DNA of 64,000 nt, from the NCBI GenBank assembly GCA_965275905.1, contig CBDHYJ010000059.1, positions 69,418-133,417 on the forward strand. Reading direction: 5' to 3'. Position numbers and translations under genes: made by a program. Below, in pieces: positions 43,639-52,629 of this stretch; position 1 is the stretch's first letter; each line of letters starts with the position of its first letter. Source of the DNA: CBDAQD01 sp965275905 (GTDB lineage: Bacteria > Pseudomonadota > Alphaproteobacteria > Rhizobiales > JAJFHC01). The notes beneath the pieces were generated by a model. That model was not told the origin of the DNA. It was given only the letters and a program-made list of their open reading frames with translations, and did no database searches.

Positions 43639-44643
43639 TCAGTCCAGAGCCATGATCTGGTCGTACAGGCTCTGGGGGACCTCGATGCCTTTTTCCGGCG
43701 TGATCGACCGGTTTGTGTAACGCCGGTCGCCAGGAAGGCGCGTGCCGTCTTCAGAGAGCAGGCGTTCGAACAGCTTTTCCGCGTGATTGAGTGACTTTTC
43801 CGGGTCACCGAAGCGCGCCGGATCGATGGCGATAAGAAATTCGCCGCCGACAGGAGGCCCGCCGTCACCATTGTCGACCTCCTTGGCTTCGAAGCTCAGA
43901 TGCTCGCCGATCAGCGGGCCGGCAAGCAGTTCGATCATGAGCGCAAGTGACGCGCCCTTGTAGCCGCCAAATGCGAGCTGGGCGCCCTTGAGAATCTCCT
44001 CAGGATCCCTTGTGGGCATGCCGTCGGGTGCGATGCCGACACCGTCCGGCACGCTGTGCTTTTCACGGGCCGCAATCATCACCTCGCCGCGGGCCATTGC
44101 GGAGGACGCCTGATCGAAGACCATCGGCGGTTTGTCCCTGCGCGGCCACGCAAAGGCCATCGGGTTGGTTCCGAACAACGGCTTTATGCCGCCGGCCGGC
44201 GCGACATAGGGAAAGGCAGCCGTGAAGGCGAAGCCGACGAGGCCGCGTTCCGCCAGTGCCGTGACCTCCGGCCAGAGGGCCGCGAAATGGTAGATGTCGA
44301 CGATGGCAAGTGCCGCAATCCCGGTTTCACGGGCCGCTTCCGCCAGCGGGTCGTATCCGCACTGGAGCGCCGGCGGTGCGAAGCCGCCGTCTCCGTCAAC
44401 ACGGATCGCAGAAGGCGCAAGACGCTCGGCCGTTGCCCGCGCCTTGCCGTTGACCTTTCCGGATTTCAGCGACTTGACGTATCCGGGGAGGCGAAACAGC
44501 CCGTGAGAGTGGGCCAGGTCACGCTCGGCCGTGGTGATGGTGTCGGCGACAGCCGCAGCGTTCTGATCGTCGCACCCATGTGCAATGAGCTTTTCGGTCG
44601 CAAGCCGATGAACCTCATCGAGCGACAGGTGTACCGTTGTCAT
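43639..44643 (-). CDS. Ldh (malate/L-lactate dehydrogenase-like, YlbC/DpkA) family oxidoreductase
   Basis: A 334-residue NAD(P)-dependent enzyme of the Ldh_2 family, unrelated to Rossmann dehydrogenases. SHGLFRLPGYVKSL carries the active-site His; FAFTAAFPYVAPAGG, LFGTNPMAFAWP and FGGYKGASLALMIELLAG are family blocks. Members reduce 2-keto acids (malate, ureidoglycolate) or cyclic imines (piperideine- or pyrroline-2-carboxylate). The substrate is open here. It starts 36 bases after the second ATP-grasp gene and ends just before the exporter. Confidence 0.85.
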   Translation of the reverse strand: MTTVHLSLDEVHRLATEKLIAHGCDDQNAAAVADTITTAERDLAHSHGLFRLPGYVKSLKSGKVNGKARATAERLAPSAIRVDGDGGFAPPALQCGYDPLAEAARETGIAALAIVDIYHFAALWPEVTALAERGLVGFAFTAAFPYVAPAGGIKPLFGTNPMAFAWPRRDKPPMVFDQASSAMARGEVMIAAREKHSVPDGVGIAPDGMPTRDPEEILKGAQLAFGGYKGASLALMIELLAGPLIGEHLSFEAKEVDNGDGGPPVGGEFLIAIDPARFGDPEKSLNHAEKLFERLLSEDGTRLPGDRRYTNRSITPEKGIEVPQSLYDQIMALD

Positions 44644-44679
44644 TGGATTTTGCCTTCCGGTGATCCCCAGAACCAGAGC

Positions 44680-46005
44680 CTACGCGGTCACGGGTTCGCC
44701 CGCCAGCGGCTTTTGGGCTTCGAGCGCCTGTTCGACGTGATAGGCCAGAAGCTCGCCGAACCGCGCCGATCCCATGGGCTGGTCTACCCGCTGGATAATG
44801 TCGACGCATGGCGAACCGTTGCCCTCGACAATGACCGGACCATCTGCGGTAATCGCTATGTCCCAACCGACAGTCACCTTGTAGGGAAAGGCGGCGTGCG
44901 CCTGCTCGGCAAGCGCCTTCAGGTCTTCCCACAGCGGCAGCACACGCCCCTCGATCTGTACGCCCGAATGAGGATTGGTCTCGCGCCAGCCGATCTGCGG
45001 TCTGAAGCCGAGATCGGTTGCCTTGCCGAGGGCACCTGTCTCGAGGTCCACCTTGGAGACCAGGCCGCCGCGATGCAGCCCGTCAACGGTTGTATCGTTG
45101 CGCATGGCCATGCGAAAGGCGGCGTTGGTGACCTCGAAGCCTCCCTCGGCATTGCGGCATGTCACCGTCCGCACGCAGGACAACGCGCCTGCGCAAAGGT
45201 CGGTCAACTCGGGATGATTGACGAGGCAATGCTGAATGATGAACGGACGCTCTGCCGAAAGGTCTCTCAGATGCTGCGCAAGCTCATCGCGCGACACGGT
45301 GCGGCCGTCGCTCAGGTCATAGTTGCCGTCGCCGGCATAGCGAGCGCGCAGCGTGCCTCGACCGCCTTTGCCCTGCATGGGTTTGACGAACAAGTCGCGG
45401 TCCGGCAATTCCGCTTCTTTCTGCGGCGCGCCGTCTGCGGACCAGTCTTGCAAGTCCCGGATCAGGCCGTCTCGCGCGATGCCAACGACCGGCGCCGTCG
45501 GTACGCCTTTCTGACCGCAGATCTCCGCAAACATGGCTTTGTTGTTCAAACGATGGCCGTTTGAACGGTGTCTGTCCGTCCTCTCGACGGTCCGCTTCAA
45601 CAACTCGTAGATGTTGTATTTGGTCTCGAAGCGGTTGAGATAATCGGCCGCGCGGTCGTAGTTGGCCGGATGATAGAGTTCGAACATGTAGTACCAGGGC
45701 GGCAGTACTCCGTGGCGGGCGGCGAGGCTGATCTGGTCCAGTATCTGGCGGACGACACCCTTGCCCATCCTCTTCTTTATCGCGAACCCGTTGAAATAGG
45801 TGAAGTAACCCGTAGCGCCGAGAACGATGGCCGGCCAAGCGGCATACCGCGCTGCCAGTTTCAACCGCTTCGTGGTATCCCGCTCTCCCCAGAGCTCTCG
45901 GAGATAGGCCTTGTGGATGGCACTGGCCGGCGACCCGTCGCCGGGCTGGTGCGCCCACAGCAGCGGCAACGGCGGACAGTAGAGTGAATCGTCGGTAATT
46001 CTCAT
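44680..46005 (-). CDS. Membrane-associated ATP-grasp protein 2 (sugar-transfer-associated ATP-grasp type)
   Basis: A 441-residue ATP-grasp protein. Residues 50-70 (AAWPAIVLGATGYFTYFNGF) form a likely membrane segment. The ATP-grasp core follows: Lys and glycine loop in DLFVKPMQGKGGRGTLRARY, FIIQHCLVNHPEL, and the metal-binding end VGWDIAITADGPVIVEGNGS. The reaction of this class is usually carboxylate activation by phosphate and joining to an amine, but this subfamily is uncharacterised. About 60% alike by eye to the next gene upstream, with the same start ITDDSLYCPPLPL. Confidence 0.82.
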   Translation of the reverse strand: MRITDDSLYCPPLPLLWAHQPGDGSPASAIHKAYLRELWGERDTTKRLKLAARYAAWPAIVLGATGYFTYFNGFAIKKRMGKGVVRQILDQISLAARHGVLPPWYYMFELYHPANYDRAADYLNRFETKYNIYELLKRTVERTDRHRSNGHRLNNKAMFAEICGQKGVPTAPVVGIARDGLIRDLQDWSADGAPQKEAELPDRDLFVKPMQGKGGRGTLRARYAGDGNYDLSDGRTVSRDELAQHLRDLSAERPFIIQHCLVNHPELTDLCAGALSCVRTVTCRNAEGGFEVTNAAFRMAMRNDTTVDGLHRGGLVSKVDLETGALGKATDLGFRPQIGWRETNPHSGVQIEGRVLPLWEDLKALAEQAHAAFPYKVTVGWDIAITADGPVIVEGNGSPCVDIIQRVDQPMGSARFGELLAYHVEQALEAQKPLAGEPVTA

Positions 46006-46199
46006 GAATGCTGCTGCCTCGCGGTCTAGAAGCGGCCGTGTTGCGAAGTTTCCATTGGTCGCCTTTAGCGCAACGGCGCAAATTTAACGCCGCGCAAGTG
46101 GTGTGCGCAAGGCACGTTCGCCCGGAAATGGACGTTTGCCGGTGACGTGCGAAATTTGCCACAAATCAAAGCGTAACAGGCCGGTGCTGAATCGAATTC
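46006..46199. other. Gap between the two ATP-grasp paralogues
   Basis: A 194-base spacer with some AT-rich stretches (near 46078-46090 and 46148-46165), so the second paralogue may have its own promoter. No gene or repeat is seen. Confidence 0.4.
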
Positions 46200-47477
46200 T
46201 CAGGCTTCGAGGGCGTGCTCGACATGGTAGGCGAGCAACTCGCCGAAACGTTCCGCACCAAGCGGCCCGTCAACCCGCTGGATGATGTCGACACAGGGCG
46301 CTCCGTTGCCTTCGACGACCACCGGACCACGGTCGGTAATGGCGATGTCCCAGCCGACGGCCACCTTGTATGGAAATGCCGCATGAGCGTCCAGTGCAAT
46401 GGCCTTCAATTCTTTCCAGTAGGGCAGAACACGGCCCTGAATCTGAGCGCCAGTATTCGGGTTGGTGTCGCGCCAGCCGATGTGCGGCTTGAAGCCGAGA
46501 TCCGTTGCCGGACCCAGTTCGCCGGTGTCCAGGTCGACCCTGGAGACCAGACCGCCTCTATGCAATCCGTCCACTGTGGTGTCGTCTCGCAGCGCCATGC
46601 GGAAGGCGGCATTTGTCACTTCGAAACCGCCCGACCGTGTCTTGCAGGTCACCGTCCGGACGCAGCACAGGGCGTTGGCGCAGAGATCGAGGATATACCG
46701 GTGGTTGGTCAGCCGCCTTTGAATGATCAGAGGCTGTTTTGCCGACAATTGTTTGAGATGCTCAGACAGTTCTTCGCGGTTCAGCGTATGTCCGTCACTG
46801 GTCTCGAACACTCCGTTCTGCAGGAAGCTTGCGCGCAGGGTATTGCGACCGCCCTTTCCGCGCAGGGGTTTGATGAACAGATCGCAATCGGGCAGCGCCG
46901 GTTCTTCTGACAGCGGCGCGGTTCCATTCCAGTCCTCGGGCGGATCCAGCCGTCCGTCGCGCGCTATGGCGACCAGCGGGGGCGTCACGATGCCGTGTTC
47001 GGCACAGATCGATGCATAAAGGGCCTTGTTGCCCAGGGTGCGGCCGTTGGTTTTCTCGACCCTCCTCTTGAGCAGGAAGAAAAGATTATTCTTGGTCTCG
47101 AAGCGATGCAGGTAATCGCCGGCCCGTGCGAGGTTGTCCTCCCGGTACAACTCGAACATGTAGTACCACGGCGGCAATATGCCGTGCCGTGCCGCGATAG
47201 CGAGTTGATCACGGGCCTGGCGCAACACGGATTTCCCCGTGCGCTCCCTTATCTTCGCGCCGTTGTGATAGGTGAAATACGCCGTTGCGCAGAGCACGAT
47301 GACCGGCCACGACAGGAAGCGCGCGACCAGCATCGCCCGCTGCGATGCGCTCCGCTCCCGCCAGAGCTCCCGCACGTAAGTCTTGTGTATGACGCTTGCC
47401 GGCGTGCCGTCTCCGGGTTTGTGGGCCCAGATAAGCGGCAGCGGCGGGCAGTAAAGAGAGTCATCCGTGATCATCAT
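46200..47477 (-). CDS. Membrane-associated ATP-grasp protein 1, tandem paralogue
   Basis: A 425-residue paralogue of the gene downstream. Shared blocks: ITDDSLYCPPLPLIWAHKPGDG, the hydrophobic LSWPVIVLCATAYFTYHNGA, HGILPPWYYMFELY, DLFIKPLRGKGGRNTLRAS, and VGWDIAITDRGPVVVEGNGA. Differences gather in the middle lid region (residues 150-230), which may set substrate choice. The start at 47477 lines up with the paralogue; a longer frame to 47579 has no counterpart. Substrate unknown. Confidence 0.82.
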   Translation of the reverse strand: MMITDDSLYCPPLPLIWAHKPGDGTPASVIHKTYVRELWRERSASQRAMLVARFLSWPVIVLCATAYFTYHNGAKIRERTGKSVLRQARDQLAIAARHGILPPWYYMFELYREDNLARAGDYLHRFETKNNLFFLLKRRVEKTNGRTLGNKALYASICAEHGIVTPPLVAIARDGRLDPPEDWNGTAPLSEEPALPDCDLFIKPLRGKGGRNTLRASFLQNGVFETSDGHTLNREELSEHLKQLSAKQPLIIQRRLTNHRYILDLCANALCCVRTVTCKTRSGGFEVTNAAFRMALRDDTTVDGLHRGGLVSRVDLDTGELGPATDLGFKPHIGWRDTNPNTGAQIQGRVLPYWKELKAIALDAHAAFPYKVAVGWDIAITDRGPVVVEGNGAPCVDIIQRVDGPLGAERFGELLAYHVEHALEA

Positions 47478-47877
47478 GGCGATCACGCCCCCGCATTCTG
47501 TTGGCACCTCCTCGTGCGCGCCTTGCGTGGCGCGTCTTTTATTGGCCGCAATTTTGCTTTCTTGTCGCCATATTTGCAAGGCCTGCAGGGTATCTCCATC
47601 CGCTGGTCCGGGCCTGATTTCGAATCGCTTGTGGCATTTTTGCCAAGGCGCTGTTTGCGATCACCCTGACGGGTTGCCGTTGCGTGCGTGAGGCCTGGCG
47701 GATTTCCGGTTCTCCTTTGCGTTCAGAAAATTGAATAAGAACAGAATGTTACGCAACGGGGGCGGCGCCGGTCACGCGATCCGTGTCGGCATCAGGCGCG
47801 CGCTCATGAGTCATTAACCATTTGTTAACGAATTCTCACGTCCTATTCGAAAGCTGGTGGGAGAAAGTGGGTTGTAG
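47478..47877. other. Intergenic region between the ATP-grasp genes and minC
   Basis: About 400 bases with divergent promoters. The right end holds the CtrA-type box at 47814-47829. AT-rich stretches at 47540-47580 and 47715-47755 are likely promoter parts. No gene or RNA was supported. Confidence 0.5.
47814..47829 (+). promoter_or_regulatory. CtrA-type box upstream of minCDE
   Basis: TTAACCATTTGTTAAC is an exact TTAA-N7-TTAA(C) site, the pattern bound by the cell-cycle regulator CtrA in alphaproteobacteria. It lies 48 bases upstream of the minC start, over or next to the promoter. Linking division-site placement to the CtrA cycle is biologically sensible. Confidence 0.65.
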
Positions 47878-48843
47878 GTGTCGAGTGCAGTTCGTTCCGC
47901 CAGTACGTTCAGATTCCTGGGCCGAACATTTTTGGCCCTTGTATTTGCTCCGGAGCCGCCTCTCAGTGACTGGTTAGAGGAGCTGGATGCGTGGCTTGTC
48001 CGGTCTACAGGGTTCTTCTCCGAGAAGCCCGTCGTCCTTGATCTTTCGCGGTTATCGCTGACCCAGCTCGATTACATCGGGCTGATGACCGAGCTCGAGA
48101 TCCGCAAGATTCGCGTCATTTCCGTCGAAGGCGTTGACCCGTCCTGGCGCGATCCCAGCCATGCGCCGCTGGGCAACGGGGGCCGTTCCGCCAACGTGAT
48201 CGAATTTCCCGAACCGCCCGCGCCGCATGCGGGAGACAGTCAGACCGACATCGACAGTGCGCCGCCGACCGGAGGCATACCCATACCGTCGCAGCAGCCG
48301 GCTCCCGAGGCAATGAGCCGGCAGGCCAGCGCCAATGCTGAGACGGATGACGCGCGGTCCCGGACCGATAGTGCCGGGACCGCGCCCATGCCGCCCGTCG
48401 ATCCTTCGCCGAGCGATGCGGATCGGGACAGCGGAGGAGAGGCCGACGCGCCGGCCGCCGCCATCTGTGCCACAACATCGGAGCGTCTTGCCGATCTTGC
48501 ACCGGACCCGGGCGCCAGCTCGCTCCTGCTTGAGACATCGGTCCGCTCGGGCCAGTCGGTGTTCTTTCCGAACGGCGATGTCACGGTCGTCGGCTCGGTC
48601 GCCTCCGGTGCCGAGATCGTGGCGGGCGGCTCGATCCACGTCTACGGCGCACTGCGCGGCCGCGCCATCGCCGGATCGAACGGCAATTCGAAGGCGCGCG
48701 TGTTCTGCGGCAAGCTCGAAGCCGAACTGGTGGCCATAGACGGCCTCTACAAGACCGCCGATGACATGGATACCGCCTTGCGCGGGCAGGCCGTTCAGGC
48801 CTGGCTCGAAGGCGAAGTAATGATGCTGAAATCCCAGGGTTGA
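47878..48843 (+). CDS. minC: Septum site-determining protein MinC, with a long linker
   Basis: A 321-residue FtsZ inhibitor, longer than the usual 220-240. The N-terminal domain (1-105) has FRFLGRTFLALVFAPEP and VVLDLSRLSLTQLDYIGLM. Residues about 110-215 are a Pro/Ser/Ala/Asp-rich disordered linker. The C-terminal beta-helix domain (215-321) has VRSGQSVFFPNGDVTVVGSV, ASGAEIVAGGSIHVYGALRG and RIAGSNG-type repeats that bind MinD. GTG start. First gene of minCDE, 21 bases before minD. Confidence 0.9.
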   Translation: MSSAVRSASTFRFLGRTFLALVFAPEPPLSDWLEELDAWLVRSTGFFSEKPVVLDLSRLSLTQLDYIGLMTELEIRKIRVISVEGVDPSWRDPSHAPLGNGGRSANVIEFPEPPAPHAGDSQTDIDSAPPTGGIPIPSQQPAPEAMSRQASANAETDDARSRTDSAGTAPMPPVDPSPSDADRDSGGEADAPAAAICATTSERLADLAPDPGASSLLLETSVRSGQSVFFPNGDVTVVGSVASGAEIVAGGSIHVYGALRGRAIAGSNGNSKARVFCGKLEAELVAIDGLYKTADDMDTALRGQAVQAWLEGEVMMLKSQG

Positions 48844-48864
48844 TTTGAGGGAGGAGATTCCGAC

Positions 48865-49680
48865 ATGGCCAAGGTTCTAGTGGTGACATCAGGCAAGGGA
48901 GGCGTGGGCAAGACCACGACCACGGCGGCGCTCGGCGCATCGCTGGCGCAGTCCGGCGAACGCGTCGTCGTCGTCGATTTCGACGTCGGCCTGCGCAACC
49001 TTGATCTGGTGATGGGTGCGGAGAGACGTGTCGTCTACGACCTCATCAACGTGGTGCAGGGCGATGCGAAGCTCGCTCAGGCGCTGATCCGCGACAAGCG
49101 CATAGACACCCTGTCGCTGTTGCCGGCCTCACAGACCCGCGACAAGGATGCGCTCACCGAAGAGGGCGTCGAGAAGGTCATGAACGAATTGCGCGAGCAG
49201 TTCGACTGGGTGATCTGCGACAGTCCGGCCGGCATCGAACGCGGCGCCATGCTCGCGATGCGCCACGCCGATATGGCGGTCATCGTCACCAATCCGGAAG
49301 TCTCGTCAGTCCGCGACTCCGACCGGATCATCGGATTGCTCGATGCCAAGACCGTACGGGCCGAAAAGGGTGAGGAAGTCGAAAAGCACCTGCTCATCGA
49401 CCGCTACGATCAGGATCGCGCTGCGCGATCGGACATGCTTTCGATCGATGACGTTCTCGAGATCCTCTCGCTCAAGCTTGTCGGGGTCATTCCCGAAAGC
49501 CAGGAAGTCCTGCGGGCCTCGAACGTCGGGTCTCCGGTAACGTTGCACAATCCGCTCAGCGCCCCTGGCCGGGCCTATCAGGATGCAGCGCGCAGACTGA
49601 AAGGCGAGAAGGTCCCGATGACCATCCCGACGGACCGCAAGAACTTCTTCGGGCGGTTCTTCGGCGGGAGGGCCGCATGA
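48865..49680 (+). CDS. minD: Septum site-determining ATPase MinD
   Basis: A 271-residue deviant Walker ATPase. GKGGVGKTTTTAALGASLA carries the signature Lys; VVDFDVGLRNLDLVMGAERR and DWVICDSPAGIERGAM follow. The C-terminal amphipathic membrane-targeting helix corresponds to NFFGRFFGGRAA. It cycles on the membrane and recruits MinC. Its stop overlaps minE (ATGA). Confidence 0.96.
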   Translation: MAKVLVVTSGKGGVGKTTTTAALGASLAQSGERVVVVDFDVGLRNLDLVMGAERRVVYDLINVVQGDAKLAQALIRDKRIDTLSLLPASQTRDKDALTEEGVEKVMNELREQFDWVICDSPAGIERGAMLAMRHADMAVIVTNPEVSSVRDSDRIIGLLDAKTVRAEKGEEVEKHLLIDRYDQDRAARSDMLSIDDVLEILSLKLVGVIPESQEVLRASNVGSPVTLHNPLSAPGRAYQDAARRLKGEKVPMTIPTDRKNFFGRFFGGRAA

Positions 49681-49952
49681 GCATCTTCAGCTTCATGAGG
49701 AAGAAACGGGCTTCCGCGCCTGTCGCGCGTGAACGCCTGCAGATCCTCCTGTCTCACGAACGGGCGCTCGCCCAGGGAGACGACCTCATCACGGTGCTGC
49801 GCGATGAGGTCATCGCCGCGATCGGCAAGCATGTCAGTGTCGAGCCGGACAAGGTGGAGATGAAGATGAACTGCGGCGACTCCGTCTCGACGCTGGTCAT
49901 CGACATCGAGATCCCCCGTGAAACGGAGATGAAACTCGCCAAGGCCTCCTAG
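49677..49952 (+). CDS. minE: Cell division topological specificity factor MinE
   Basis: A 91-residue protein. N-terminal MSIFSFMRKK is the membrane-binding helix; RERLQILLSHERAL is the anti-MinCD segment; VSVEPDKVEMKMN and VSTLVIDIEIP form the dimer domain. It stimulates MinD ATPase and sets the oscillation. Full length. Followed by a convergent MBL-fold gene 60 bases on. Confidence 0.96.
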   Translation: MSIFSFMRKKRASAPVARERLQILLSHERALAQGDDLITVLRDEVIAAIGKHVSVEPDKVEMKMNCGDSVSTLVIDIEIPRETEMKLAKAS

Positions 49953-50012
49953 GTCAATCGCTGGAGCCGGTCAGCCGGCTTCGGCCTTTGCGGAGGATTT
50001 TCCGGAGCACGC

Positions 50013-50744
50013 CTAACCCCGGTCCTTCGCCTCCAGCCATGCCCGGATGATCTCCCGATGACGCTCGCCGCCATAGCTCGCGAAGTGGCCGCCGTGGACG
50101 AGCCGGACGGGAAAGTCGAGCAGCCGCTTCATGCTGGCATAATAGTCGCGCGGGTCTGCGTGGTAGGTGTCCTCGATCAGCGGGCCGTCATAGACGATAT
50201 CGCCTGAAAACAGGATCTGCGTGGCCGCCTCCCAGAGTGCAATGCCGCCGGGTGAATGCCCCGGAGTATGGACCACCTCGAAGTGCCGGTCTCCCAGATC
50301 GATGACGTCGCCGTCCTTGACAATCCGTGTCGCCGGCGCGCCTTTGACGGCATATTCGCTCGAAACGTAGGGCTGCGGCGGCAGGCGCGTGAAGATGTCA
50401 TCCGTCACGTAAGGGTCTGCCAGCGTGTTGGCACGTGTCGGGTGCGCCAGCAGGTCCGCTTCGGCGGAATGGATAACCCGGTCCTCGAATTCATGGTGAC
50501 AACCGATGTGGTCGAAATGGGTGTGGCTCGCAACCGCGATGCATGACCGTTCCGTCACCAGCGGTACGTATTCACGCAGGCTCACGACGCCCATTCCGCT
50601 GTCGACGAGCATGTCGCGGTCACGGCCGCGCACATGCCACATGTTGCAGCGGTAGAACGCCTCGATGAACGGTTCGTCGATATGAGTGACGTCATCTTCC
50701 AGCTTGCGAATACGGTACCAGTTCCCGGGTGTCTCCCGATCCAT
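50013..50744 (-). CDS. Metallo-beta-lactamase fold hydrolase
   Basis: A 243-residue MBL-fold protein. Metal ligands: HTHFDHIG (HxHxDH), HTPGHSPGG, SGDIVYDG, and a final HGGH. The reaction is unknown; glyoxalase II-like thioester or ester hydrolysis is usual. It starts only five bases after the polyamine-transporter ATPase gene, so it is part of that operon and may process the imported compound or a product of it. Confidence 0.87.
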   Translation of the reverse strand: MDRETPGNWYRIRKLEDDVTHIDEPFIEAFYRCNMWHVRGRDRDMLVDSGMGVVSLREYVPLVTERSCIAVASHTHFDHIGCHHEFEDRVIHSAEADLLAHPTRANTLADPYVTDDIFTRLPPQPYVSSEYAVKGAPATRIVKDGDVIDLGDRHFEVVHTPGHSPGGIALWEAATQILFSGDIVYDGPLIEDTYHADPRDYYASMKRLLDFPVRLVHGGHFASYGGERHREIIRAWLEAKDRG

Positions 50745-50749
50745 CGTCG

Positions 50750-51844
50750 TTACTCCGTTTCGCGTGTCAGAAGCAGCGCGTGTTCCAGTGGCACGCCAAG
50801 CTCCACGCGATCGCCCTGGCCGATTCTGATTGTCTGCGGCAAGTGGGCGGTAACCTGCGCTCCGTCCGGCAGTTTATCCGACGTAAAATGGCAGCGGTGA
50901 TGCGTGCCAAAAAACGAGGCGTCCTGAACCTCCATTTCGCCCAGTTCGATCCGGTCACCGCCATCCGCCTGCATCTGCACGTGTTCGGGCCGGAAACACA
51001 GGGAGACCGCCCGCGTTTCACTGAAATCGACGCCAATCGCCGAGGTGCGGGGGATGCTGTGATTTCCAAACACGGTCATGACAATAACCGTATCGTCGGT
51101 GACATCGGCAATGACTCCGTCGAGGAAGTTTGCCTCACCCATGAATGCCGCGGTGAAGGTGTTCTTCGGCCGCAGATATATGGATTCCGGATCGCCTGAG
51201 TCCTGAACCCGGCCTTCGTTCATCACGATGATCGTATCGGCAATGGCCATGGCCTCTTCCTGGTCGTGCGTGACGTGGATGAAGGTCGTGCCGACACGCT
51301 TCTGAATAGCCTTGAGTTCGTCCTGCATCTGTCGCCGCAGTTTCAGATCCAGCGCGCCGAGCGGTTCGTCGAGCAGCAACACGTCTGGCTCAACAGCGAG
51401 AGATCGGGCGAGTGCCACCCGCTGGCGCTGGCCACCGGAAAGCTCATGGGGCTTCTTGTGGAAGGCGTCCTCCAGACCAACGAGACGGAGCAGATCGGCG
51501 GCGCGGTCGCCGCGTTCGGTTCTGCCTATCCCGCGCATCCGCAGTCCGAAACCGACATTGTCGCCAAGCGTCATGTGCGGAAACAGCGCGTAGTCCTGAA
51601 ACATGGTCGTCGTCGGACGTTTGGCCGGCGGCAATGTCGTCACGTCCTGGCCGCCGATCCGCACGGCGCCTTCGGTCGGCGTGATAAATCCGCCGAGGAT
51701 CGAGAGCAGGGTGGTCTTGCCACAGCCGGACGGTCCGAGCAGAACGGCGAACTTTCCTGCGTCGATCGTGAGGTTCACCCAGTCGAGCGCCGTGAACGCA
51801 CCAAAGCGGTGAGTGACCCCGGATATCTCGACATTCGCCGTCAT
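50750..51844 (-). CDS. Polyamine-type ABC importer, ATP-binding protein (PotA-like)
   Basis: A 364-residue ATPase. Walker A LGPSGCGKTTLL, signature LSGGQRQRVALARSL, Walker B VLLLDEPLGALD, and the H-loop VTHDQEEA. The C-terminal TOBE_2 domain (270-364) ends the protein, as in PotA and PotG. Its ATG overlaps the permease stop. Exact substrate (putrescine, spermidine, or a related organic cation) cannot be told from sequence alone. Confidence 0.92.
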   Translation of the reverse strand: MTANVEISGVTHRFGAFTALDWVNLTIDAGKFAVLLGPSGCGKTTLLSILGGFITPTEGAVRIGGQDVTTLPPAKRPTTTMFQDYALFPHMTLGDNVGFGLRMRGIGRTERGDRAADLLRLVGLEDAFHKKPHELSGGQRQRVALARSLAVEPDVLLLDEPLGALDLKLRRQMQDELKAIQKRVGTTFIHVTHDQEEAMAIADTIIVMNEGRVQDSGDPESIYLRPKNTFTAAFMGEANFLDGVIADVTDDTVIVMTVFGNHSIPRTSAIGVDFSETRAVSLCFRPEHVQMQADGGDRIELGEMEVQDASFFGTHHRCHFTSDKLPDGAQVTAHLPQTIRIGQGDRVELGVPLEHALLLTRETE

Positions 51845-52626
51845 CGCCGCGCCGCCTTGCGGAACACCGTCAGCTCCAGAATGACCACCAGCAAAATCGA
51901 GACGAGGAAAACGATCGATCCGACTGCATTGGTCTTCGGATTGAGACCCGAACGCAGGAGACTCCAGATCTCCACGGGAAGGGTGACATCGAACCGCGAA
52001 AGCAGGAATGCGATGATGAATTCATCCCACGAGAAGGTGACGGACAGGAAGTAGCTGGCCATGATTGCCGGCATCAGCATCGGCGCGGTGACGAGCCACA
52101 TGACCTTCAGATCCGAAGCGCCGAGGTCGCGCGCGGCGCGCTCGATGTTCACCTGATGCGCGCCCATCTGGCTGTAGATGATGGCGAAACACAGCGGTGT
52201 ATTGATTACGGTATGGCCGATTCCGACCGTGAGCAGGGATCGCGATATCCCGAAGGTGTTGAACATGATCAGCAAGCCGAGGCCGATGATGAGATAACTC
52301 ACTGTCAATGGCGCAGTGATGAGTGCGCGCTGCACAGTGGAAGCGGGGAGCTTGTAACGCGCGAGGCCGTAAGCCGCGATGAAACCCAGAAGACACGCGA
52401 AGGCCGAGGACACGACGGCCACGCCGAGCGAGTTGACGAGGGCCTGGGTCAATTTGCTGTCTGCCAGTACCGCCTCATACCACTTCAGCGACGGCCCGTT
52501 GAACGGAGGGATCGGGAACCGTCCGCCCTGGAACGAGAACAGCACGAGGACAGCGACGGGAAGGAAGATGAACCCGTAGATAAGCGCGGCATACAGAGCA
52601 CCTGCCCAGGATGTGAACCTTCTCAT
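51841..52626 (-). CDS. Polyamine-type ABC importer, permease (PotC/PotI-like)
   Basis: A 261-residue permease with six helices. The EAA loop is ERAARDLGASDLKVMWLVTAP. GGRFPIPPFNGPSLKWYEAVL is the conserved periplasmic segment of PotC-type proteins. It overlaps the ATPase gene by four bases and follows the other permease by three bases. Confidence 0.92.
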   Translation of the reverse strand: MRRFTSWAGALYAALIYGFIFLPVAVLVLFSFQGGRFPIPPFNGPSLKWYEAVLADSKLTQALVNSLGVAVVSSAFACLLGFIAAYGLARYKLPASTVQRALITAPLTVSYLIIGLGLLIMFNTFGISRSLLTVGIGHTVINTPLCFAIIYSQMGAHQVNIERAARDLGASDLKVMWLVTAPMLMPAIMASYFLSVTFSWDEFIIAFLLSRFDVTLPVEIWSLLRSGLNPKTNAVGSIVFLVSILLVVILELTVFRKAARR

Positions 52627-52629
52627 CGC

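Noticed and set aside
44056..45564. 502-codon plus-strand frame
   Set aside because: Antisense to the Ldh-family and ATP-grasp genes, with no domain of its own.
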